Shown: one piece after another, positions 54,992-64,000 of the stretch
Layout: every line of letters starts with the position of its first letter
Numbering within the stretch: position 1 is the first letter of the stretch
DNA from: Bimuria novae-zelandiae CBS 107.79
Lineage: Eukaryota > Ascomycota > Dothideomycetes > Pleosporales > Didymosphaeriaceae
Reading direction: 5' to 3'
Assembly: GCA_010015655.1 (NCBI GenBank)
Contig: ML976700.1
Span: 252,390 to 316,389 of the forward strand
DNA length: 64,000 nt
Notes under the pieces: model-generated
What the model was told of the DNA's origin: nothing
The model's input: the letters and a program-made list of their open reading frames with translations, nothing else
Databases searched by the model: none
Made by a program: the position numbers and the translations under genes

Positions 54992-56821
54992 ACGTACTTT
55001 ACAAGCGAGTGCATTACACAAGCAAGTGCATCACTCTACCAAGATCCTACTAAAATATATTAATAATAATAGTATAACGTAATATCTTAACTAATTAATT
55101 AATTATTATAATTAAAAAATGCTTGTGTATAGCTTACGCTTTAAGCTATTAAATAAAATATAATACTAAGTTAGTAACGCGCTATAGCTATTTATAATAT
55201 TACTTAGAGCTTACTAAGTAGATAGTACGCTAAAATTACCTTTTAATAGAAAGTAAGTAATTATTTAGTATATATTTAACTTAGACGCGCGAGGATTTCC
55301 GCCTTAGCTTATTATTATAAAAAATATAGCTAATTTTTTATTAGCTAAATAAGGCTATAAGCCTATTACTTAAAACTAGGTTATACTCTTTATTAAGCGC
55401 TAGCTAAAGCTCTAAGTTAAGTTTAATTAAAAGTATAACTATATAAGAGTCCTCTATAAGGATCCTAAGGTTCTATAAGGCTAGTTCTAGATTATAAAAA
55501 ATACTAAAGCCAAGTATAATATCCTAGATAAAGATATTTATAAATTTAATAAAACTAGCTTTATAATAGGTATACTAATAATAAGAGTAGTTATTGTAGT
55601 TTTTAAGCATTAAGGCAGGCTAAAAGCGTATAATAATGTAATTAAAAGTAAATAATAGCTATTTATAGTATTAATATAACTAGGTGAGCGATCCTACCCT
55701 TCTTAATTATTTAAGACAAGCACTACCTCTCTTCCTAGTACTAAAAGAAGGATTTACCTTGTGACTATGTTTTTAGAGTCTCTAAGAATAGCTAAATAAT
55801 AAATAAGCTTAGTTTATAGTAGCTAAAGCACTTTAACGCGCATATAAAAGGGCGTATTATTAATAATTATTAGCTATATATTATTAATAGCTATAAGAGC
55901 TATAACTTACATAAATTTTAGTAATACTATAAAGAGAATAAAATTATTACTTTTTATATATTTTTATATTCGTCGCACCTTGTATAGCTACTAGATATAG
56001 GGTGTTTCCCGCTATTAAAAAAAGCTTGTAGGGAGTAAGCTAAGGATGTAATGCGTAACTATATTATATATATTACTAAAATTAAGTTTTTACCTTACTT
56101 TATTACTACTTTTAAAGCTATAATTACTTAAAGTAATATTTAAAAAGTTTGTAAGATGCTAGTCTTGTTCCTCTTAACCTAAGAGTAATAATATAAAACT
56201 TAATATTTATTTACGTATGCCTTCGCCTTATACCTATACGTAACAGTACGTAGCAGTTATAAATACTAAATAATATTTTAGAATTAGGGTTATAATTAAA
56301 AATAGTAAAGGAGAGGATTTAGAGGCACCTAAGTAGTTTTTTAATAAGTATAATTAAGTTAGTTAAAAAGCTTATAGAGGGCGCTAAGCTAATAGGGTAT
56401 TTTTTAGTATTAATAACTAAACGTAGCGCTAAGTTTTAAGTCGCTAATAAGGCTACTACGTAATAAAAATTATATAAAAAAAAGTAACTATAGTAGGAAA
56501 GAATTCTTATAGCTACTAATAGCTAGTAACTAGCTACCCTAAAAGACTTTATAGTATATAGTAATAAAAAAAGGCGAAGAAGAGGATGCACGCTAATAAA
56601 GGCAAATTAACTTAATAGCGCTATAGATATTATAGTAAGGCTAGGTATAATTTACGTACGTATGAAAAAGAAGTAAAAGTAAATTCTACGTAGATTAGCC
56701 TACTATAATTTCTTATAACTATTTATACGCATTCTGTACTATTGTGTAGAGTGTAGGTTTTAATGGGGTCTTGGCATTTTCGGCCACTCGCTATGCCCGG
56801 CCACTCGCTATGCATGTACGT
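54992..56821 (+). mobile_element. Fot1-type DNA transposon, heavily RIP-mutated
   Basis: Both ends start ACGTAC next to TA (54990-54991 and 56822-56823). They contain two AGCGAGTG-type motifs 17 bp apart, then a CCAAGA.C..A.TAAAA block, in mirror order (55004-55050 and about 56755-56812). The left copy has RIP-like substitutions relative to the right. Length 1830 bp matches Fot1-like elements. Inside, around 55975-56180, a plus-strand frame reads SSHLV-stop-LLDIGCFPLLKKA, later FLPYFITTFKAIIT, the DDE_1 C-terminal region of Fot1 transposases, riddled with stops. It is dead. Confidence 0.75.
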
Positions 56822-58299
56822 TAACCTTTTTATTAAAGCTATATATAGAATTTAGTAGGAAATACTGCACACAAGACACTAAATAATTATATACTATTAT
56901 TACCTAGACGTTAAGTGACCTTATAAAGGGCTAAAGGGTATTATACTGAGTACTAGTATAATATAAAAACTAGTTAACATTTGTCACGAGAGCAACGAGT
57001 ATAAGTGTCTTAGTCTAAGACAAGCTAGATTAATATTACTACATTTAATATTTACGTGTAGGTATAAGACGTTAGATAAGGAGAAAAGGTCTTCTCCCCC
57101 TATTTAACGTAGATCTATCTATCTCGCTTAGTCTAAGTACTAATACCTAGATGGCTAGCATCGTGTCTAACTAATTAAAAGTAAGCTTTAGGGTCTAGGC
57201 TATTAGACCCTTAGCTCCTAAAGTATAAGTTTGAAGGCAGGAGTCTATATATTAGCGTACTATTATTAATAGTACGTCTAAGCTGTTAGGTTGCCTAGGA
57301 GGTTACTGTGATAATATTTGTATAATTAAGTTTTTCTCTTTTTTTAACTTATTTATAAAGCTCTTATAAATATAAACTTTATAAGTAGACCTATATCCAA
57401 ATTTGGTATATAAACTAAAAATGTACTTAAGTACTATAGATATAAGAATCTAATAATTTTATATATTTAATAGAGAGTTATAAAGCCTTAAACTTATTAA
57501 AAAAATTAGACCTTATTTTACTAAGTTAATACAATTTTCTAGTGCTTACTATTAGGATCTAACATGATAGATGGTGGGATATCAGTACTTATCTGTGCGC
57601 CCTAGCCAAGACTCCTAACTTAGCCACAAATTACGTGACAAGTTACGCGTCCTAGAAATATTAAGAGTCCTAGAAGTATCTTAGCATCCAAGACTTTAGG
57701 ATAAATAAGACTCTAGGATTTATAAAATAGGACTTATATATAAGAACTTTAAGTATAGTCCTTCTATGCTCGTGTTTAACCTATTTATTAATCTATTATA
57801 TAAATTTAACTTAGGCTCCTATTAATTTAATTATAATTTATTTTACTTTTAATATTAACGACCCTATTAATACGTGCGAGCTATTAATATCCCTTACTTG
57901 ATTTAATATTACTCTTACTTAAGAACTAACTTTAGTTCCTTTAGAATTAGCTATCCCTTAGGGACTTAACACTTACTAGGCATAGCGTAGATTAGTAGTG
58001 TAATGGGCTACGCCCAGTTGTTGCCTCGGATCCTTAACCCTTGGTTATGCGAACCCTAGATATATAAGTTTAACGCCCGAAGCTTAACTTTAGACTTTCT
58101 ATTAAATTTATAAGTATTCTTCTAGCACCTTTAGCTCCTTAAGCACCTAGCCCCTTATATTAAATTTAATTACTTTTACCCGTCGCGGGATAAGTAAATT
58201 TTAATATAACTACGGACTAAAGCTGCAAAGCAGCACACGAAGTTAAAGGACTTACGTAAACAGACACTATAAAGGCGACGCCTGGACCTGCGAAGAGAC
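56822..58299. other. RIP-mutated repeat DNA, probable LTR material
   Basis: TpA-rich sequence with two less mutated islands, at about 56983-57240 and 57560-58100. The first begins TGTCACGAGAGCAACGAG, an LTR-like start. The second precedes the gypsy gag remnant and may be its 5' LTR or leader. Boundaries and duplications could not be established by eye. Confidence 0.35.
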
Positions 58300-60042
58300 A
58301 GAACCCTCCCTAGCAAGCAATTAAGAAGGAGTCCTGACGGATACTTAACGCTAGCAAGACTATCTTTGCTAAACAAAGAAGTTATAGAAATAAGAATAGG
58401 ACCTTTTACTAAAGGTTTACGTTTTAGCGCGAACGATTATGCGCAGCAAGCTATTAGCTTATAAAGGAGTAATAGCTAGGGAAATAAAAGGATAGCCTTC
58501 CTGTTTATAACTAAACTCTAGGCATCGGGAGTTGACGAGAACAAAATATAGTAATTCCTAAGCAAGGTTAAAGCACTTGTTAACCTTTAAGACACCCTTT
58601 AGACTCTACTATAAGGAGCAAGAGAACTAATTAAAGAAATAGTAAGGAAGCGCTAAGAACCCTTAATAATATAATAATACTTTTAAGAAATAAGAGGTAT
58701 AAATTAGCTATTAAAAGTAAACTAACGGATGGAGCTGCTAGAGAGATTAATAGTAGAGCTTATCTTAAACTAAAGAAGAAGCCGCCGCCCTAAGATCCCT
58801 AACTTAGCCTACTTTAATAGTAAACGACAGGATTACCGCCGCTTTAGGATAGTAATATAATATAAGCTCTTAGAGGATAGGGACTGCCTTAGAAATATAC
58901 CTAGATATATTATTAGTTAATTAATAGGACGTGCAGCGATAGTAGGAATTATATACCTAGACTACTACCTAGGGTGCACTAAAGCTAACCTCTAGAAGCT
59001 ACTAGACCATAACTTTTATAATTACCTAGCGGAAGAAATCGCGCGTAACTACTTACTTATAATATAATAAGGGAACTGGAAGCTTCGTGACTTTAACCTT
59101 AACTTTAATAATTATGCTATAGAAGCCGAGGAGCATAGTTAGGAGATTTTAAGGAACCTATACTTTTAGAGCCTCCGCGAGGACTTACGGGACCGAATAG
59201 TTATAGTAGATATAGATAATAATTAGGACCTATAAGGGGTCTAGAAGAAAGTTAATAAGGTTAAAGAAAACCTCTTCTAAAACATATTATAGCTGCTAAA
59301 GTTTTCTGCTAAGAACGGGGCGCCAGACGAAATAGATTAGGAACCTACTTAAGCTAATCCTGGAAGGATGTCCGGCCGACGAAGCTAAGACAAAAGACAC
59401 CAAGCGACGGATGGAGCCACGGGACACAGGTCTAGCAACACCTAAAAACGAGCCACGTGGGTGTCGCGCGAGGTAATAGAAACCCGTAAGAAGAATAGTT
59501 CTTATTTTTATTATAGAAATACGGGATATTGCGTAAAGTAGTGTAAACTTTTACCTGCAATAAAGCTGGCACAAGTTCGCGCCGCTACACCTACTACTAA
59601 AGAATCCTCTAACAAAGAGTTTAATACAGCCTCTACTAATTTAGAAAACTAAGTCCTTTTAGCAATAGTCGCCGCTAGGAGGCAAAAGTAGGAAAAGGGC
59701 AAAAGATAAGTTTTAATAACTTTTAAAGGCTATAGCTAGACTTAATACTAGTAATAGTACACTCGCTTATTAATAATATTGTGTTTACATCGACGATAAT
59801 TAATTTAGGTTATTTAATCTTTAGATTTGTGTTAAAAAAACTTATAACGAAAGCCCACCTACAGCGCAAGAACCTACCCTATCTATAAGAGGTTATTAGT
59901 ATTAGAGGCATGCGACTCTTTATACGCGAAGTAGTCTAATTAGAAGTAAATATTAATAGCTATATAGAATTAATGTAACTATATGTTTTACCCGACGACG
60001 GGTCGTACAACCTAATCCTCGGCCTAACCTAGATAAAGAAGA
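58300..60042 (+). mobile_element. Gypsy-type retrotransposon remnant (gag and protease)
   Basis: A plus-strand frame broken by many TAA/TAG stops. Around 59225-59480 it reads KVNKVKENLF and later REVIETRKKN. Around 59490-59545 lies a zinc-knuckle relic in which Cys and His codons have become Tyr and one codon TAG, all C-to-T or G-to-A changes. Around 59960-60040 there is LYVLPDDGSYNLILGLT, then stop and IKK, the end of a retroviral-type aspartic protease. The sequence is then cut by the copia element starting near 60043. Reverse transcriptase is not seen here. Confidence 0.6.
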
Positions 60043-60581
60043 TGTTGGCTTCAAACCTGCGCAACACTGCTACGGCTTTTACCGCCATGTATTTTGCCTA
60101 CGGTTTGTTGTGTAGTTTGCCTGCGGTTTATTGCGCTAGTCCTAATTAGGCTAGCAAGGGACAAACTAAGCTTAATAAATACTTCTTATAACAGCCCACC
60201 ACAATAGATCTGTAATTAAGAATTAAATTAATACTACATCGTTGCAACGAAGTCTTGATCCAACAGCCTATTACCGTATCAACACTGATCAGTGGTTGCT
60301 ACACCACAGATCGGCAAGATATACTGTGTACAGGGAATCTCAGCGCACGTTTCAGGCTGAGTATTCTGGCGATAGAAGCGGTTAGCGCATGCCTCCTCCC
60401 CTACCAAGGCCCAGGATACAGCATCGCTAGTGCGAAGTACAGGTACGACAAGCTCACTGCTATCCTGTATCAGGATTAGCGGCGCCTCGTATTTAAAGGA
60501 TCTCTCCGCCTGGATTGTCCCTACCAAGGCTCAGTTCGGAAGGAGATTTGCGTTAACCACGCTAACTCTTGTTAAATCACA
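60043..60581 (+). repeat. Probable 5' LTR of the copia element
   Basis: A GC-balanced block begins TGTTGGCTTC, directly where the gypsy protease frame breaks off, and ends near ...AAATCACA, so TG...CA ends. It contrasts with the TpA-rich DNA on both sides. The partner 3' LTR lies outside the window, so the right boundary and any target duplication are unproven. Confidence 0.5.
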
Positions 60582-63500
60582 CTAATTATAGGCCTACATC
60601 CAAAACGCTATTATAAAGTACACCTAAACAAAGGATCGCTCGTAGTACCTAGATAAGACAATCTATAAGGACTAGTACGCTAACTAAGATTTTAATATCG
60701 CCGACGCCACTATTAATACAGATAAACTTAACACCACAGTTATTAACTAGATAATATAGGTAGAAGAGGATAATATATTTAACCTGTTTTTACTACTTAA
60801 GTTTAAGGAGTATTTTAAGAATTTCACCTATAATCTCTTTAACAGTATTAATAAGCGTATCTAAAAAGCACTCAAAGAGCTCCTCTGCTAGTAAGGTATC
60901 TATATTAAGCAAGGTAATAGTAATAATCTCCCCGACTAATTCGCAGAACTCCTTACATTAACCACTATCCTAAAATGGCCCGCTAAGTATCTTAAGCTTA
61001 TAAGGCTCTGCGAAGGCTTTAAGTGCTACTAGATTATAGATAATAAAGAATAATAGTAGTAGCAGCGAGCTCCGCTAGGTAGAGGATTATTATTATTATT
61101 ATAACCTAGATTTACGCCTATGCAGAATAACTCTTATTTACTTACTAACCTTGCTAAGTTATACACGCTAGAGCAGAAGTATTTAGGTGATAAATATAAT
61201 ATCCTTAAGATAAAGATTAAGGTGTTTAACAACCTCTACACTAAGGTTAGGATTAATAAGGATAAGCAGTACAAAATGGCACTCTCTATTATACTTACTA
61301 GCTAAGCGCTTTAGTATTACTACGATTATATTACTCCCCAGGCGCTTACGCTTACTTATAATACAATGCTTAACAAGCTACGCACGTACTTCAACACTAC
61401 ATAAGCTTACTAGATGTACCTCTAGGAGTGGCATAGCACTACGCTTAAGAGCGTTATAATTACTAACCCTAAGAAAGACCCTATAGAGTGTCTTAAAATA
61501 GTTATTAGTAAGATAAACATGCTTTATCAGGCACTATTACAGAACTAAGGTAAGAGCTATAATTAGTATTTGCTTGCGCAATAGCTCCTTAGCGCATATT
61601 ATAGTATTAAAGTAACTACTATAGCTTGCTTAAAGCCAGCGACCACATTTAAAGGTGTCGCTATAAATCTCCGCAACGCAGTTAGCATATAGTTAAGCTA
61701 TTATCCTAATAGCTAGTTTCTATCACGAGATGCAGATAAGCAGTATTACACTAATCGCCGCTGTATCTATAATAATTAACAAGCTACAGGATTATTAGAT
61801 AATAACTACTATAGCTATTACTATTAAGGTTAAGGCGGATCGCGCGGCAATTAATTTAATAATAATAATTATTAGTTAAATTACTTAGGCAATCGCCGTA
61901 ACAAGACATGCTTTATCTATAAGTAGCCTAAGTGCTAGTTAACTTAATACTTAAAGAAGGAGCGCATGGAGCATAGCTAACGCTATAACTAATACGCTTA
62001 AGATAATCCTAATACCCTAAGCTATAAAGTGTTTCTTGCTGGCTATAAAGGCATAGAGCTTAAAGACAGCGACGGCAGCGACAATAATGCTAGTAATAAT
62101 AATATTAAAGTATATTTTACTAACTAAGTCTACTTAACTGCATCCTATAATAAGATTAACGGCGACGCTATTATCTCTAGCCTTAATAACGCTACCGTAC
62201 TTTATATAATTATAGGCGATAATCCTTACATTTCTAGTAAAGTAAATAAAGATACTTAACTCTTCTTATTTAATTCACGCTATGGCGCAGATATCTTTTA
62301 AGGTATTATGCCTAACACTAGTGTAGCTAGTGTCTTAACTACTAGCAAGACATAAGTAAAGGCGCTGTAGCTTATCTAACTATCTATAGTTATTAATAAG
62401 TCTACTGCAGGACGTTATTAAATCTAATTTAGAAATAATCTAAAGTATTTCTCCCTTAGCGACGTTAATGTTAGCACGCTATTTAGTACAATCACCTTTA
62501 TAGTAATGCTAACTAACACACTATTTCTACTCTACTTAAATAATATAGATTATTATAGTATCTTCTTTAACAACATCAACAATATGCTCGTTTAAGGTGG
62601 TAAAGAATTCCTAATTGTCCGTAAATAGGGACATCTATAGCTCCTACTTAATAAACAAGAGACTATTATCTACTACTTAACTAAGACTAAGCTGCGCTAG
62701 CTTTACTAACGCTTTAACTATCCTATTGCTAGACGACTGCACAAGATCCTTAGCAAAGCAGGCTATAAAGACATTAATAAGGACATTATTAATCGCATTA
62801 ATAAGTACTGTCACTAGTGTTAAATCTATAGCAAAGCACCTGGCCGTTTCCACTTTACTATTTACGATAACATGGACTTTAACTTATGCGTTATTATTAA
62901 TATAATATACATTAATTAGAAACTAGTGCTCTACGCAGTTGATAAAGCCATAGCTTTTTAAGCTACTTAATTTATGCTAAATATCTAGGCAAACACTACT
63001 TAGGATCTCCTTCGCGCCATATAGATTAACATGTACGTTGGTCCTCCTAACGTTATTAAGACAGATGCTGGCAAGAACTTTATTATTAATAAGTTTATTA
63101 ACAACGCCACGTTACTTGCAATTAAAGTTAAGGAAGTCCTAGTAGAGGCATATTATTTAATTAGCAAGGTTAAGCGCTATTATGCTCCCATCTGCCGTGC
63201 TTATAGGGTGATCTCTACAGACGTTGGACGCACAATCGCTCCCGAACATATCTTATAGATAGCTGTTAAGGCTGTTAATAACACCGCAGGTCCTAATAGA
63301 CTTGTCCTAACTCTTCTTGTCTTTAGAGCATATCCTCGCCTGTTAAAGAAATTACCACCATCGCTGTCTATTACCGCCCGCGGCGCTGTAGTGCGCAAAG
63401 TAATAGCTAAAGTGCGTAAGATTAAGGCAAAGTGCTAAGTTAATAAGGCTCTTGTAACTCGTAATAGTCCTAATATAACTAATATCTTACTATTACCTAT

Positions 63501-64000
63501 CCTAAGTAGCGTTAAGGTCTAGCGAGAGAACTATAGATAGTCTAGCCCGCATTAGATAATCGCCCTCTACGTTAATAAGTAATCCGTAGTTATTAAAATT
63601 AATAACAAATAAGTCACCTTTTGCATTACCGTAGTGCGCCCGTATTATGCAGACAATACAACTATTATTACCCCTCTTGTAGAGGATAAGAATAACAGTA
63701 GCTTTAATAATAATTTTACTCCTATTATAGAGGAGCCCGCGCCCAAGCGTAAGCGCGATAGGCTAAAAGGCTTAAGAAATAAGCTAAAACCTAATAAAGT
63801 TATAACTACTATAGTTAACCTTAATTAACGTAAGCGTAATAATCTTATCCTGGCTAAGAAGCTATAAGCAGTTGGCAAGATTATAACACTAAAATAACTA
63901 TTTAAAGTATCTATAAAGGTAGAGATTAACGCCCTTATAACACAAGGTGTCTTTTGCTTTAAGAAGTATAGTCCTTACTATTATAATAAGATCCGTATCT
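60582..64000 (+). mobile_element. Ty1/copia-type retrotransposon, RIP-mutated, runs off the window
   Basis: The order is gag-like region, protease region, integrase, then the start of reverse transcriptase, the copia order. Gag-like: about 60700-61700 (NNSYLLTNLAKLYTLEQKYL at 61123). A zinc-knuckle relic lies around 61905-61950. The integrase zinc domain (62735-62850: KAGYKDINKDIINRINKYCH, with a stop before the next Cys) is followed by the catalytic core around 62930-63250 (YVGPPNVIKTDAGKNFIINK carries one catalytic Asp; VKRYYAPICRAY follows). The polyprotein linker APKRKRDRLKGLRNKLK sits at 63741, and the beginning of the reverse-transcriptase region (INALITQGVFCFKKY) at about 63929. Stops are nearly all TAA/TAG at expected Gln/Trp positions. 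The copy is dead. Confidence 0.75.

Noticed and set aside
1..64000. CRISPR array or bacterial-type operon features
   Set aside because: Short introns, RIP, intron-bearing tRNA and all orthologues are fungal. The tandem repeats have no spacers.

Overview
This window is nuclear DNA of a filamentous ascomycete (Pezizomycotina, probably Dothideomycetes). It has compact genes with roughly 50-bp GT-AG introns and recognisable branch sites, and single-copy housekeeping genes with fungal orthologues (glr1, kex1, rad52, rae1, ski8, guanylate kinase, endosulfine, sfm1, a QutR-like protein). GC-balanced gene blocks alternate with TpA-saturated, CpA-poor blocks full of broken transposons, the signature of repeat-induced point mutation (RIP). 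The class assignment is inference. All exon joins come from reading splice sites and checking phase by hand; none is backed by transcripts.

Layout. 1-4.0 kb: an eight-exon mitochondrial carrier. 4.5-7.2 kb: a nested repeat cluster (transposase scraps, a foldback MITE split by a solo LTR, and a second solo LTR with an internal 20-bp tandem repeat). 7.7-10.7 kb: a small membrane protein and glutathione reductase. 10.9-16.2 kb: two Tc1/mariner-type elements, one RIP-damaged and one apparently young but holding an 880-N assembly gap. 17.2-30.5 kb: a Zn2Cys6 transcription factor, a QutR-like shikimate-pathway protein, an SDR, an intron-bearing tRNA-Arg and a hexose transporter. 32-36.5 kb: a decaying MFS drug-transporter gene and a head-to-head pair of related F-box/2EXR-like genes, one broken. 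37.2-51.2 kb: the housekeeping core (igo1, sfm1, kex1, rad52, rae1, guanylate kinase, ski8). 51.4-53.2 kb: a complete but mutated pogo element. 54.0-54.8 kb: a two-exon gene for a secreted, internally repeated protein with dibasic cleavage sites. 55-64 kb: a RIP desert with a Fot1-like element, a gypsy remnant and a copia element nested in it.

There is no operon-like pathway. The genes serve redox balance (glr1), nucleotide supply (guanylate kinase), recombination (rad52, and Ski8 in meiosis), RNA export and decay (rae1, ski8), quiescence signalling (igo1), ribosomal-protein methylation (sfm1), secretory processing (kex1) and sugar uptake. The most novel candidate is the secreted repeat protein at 53979-54809. 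It has a signal peptide, duplicated KVKGCGLW and ESAHTKKKA..LW blocks and KR/RR sites, the architecture of Kex2-processed peptide precursors.
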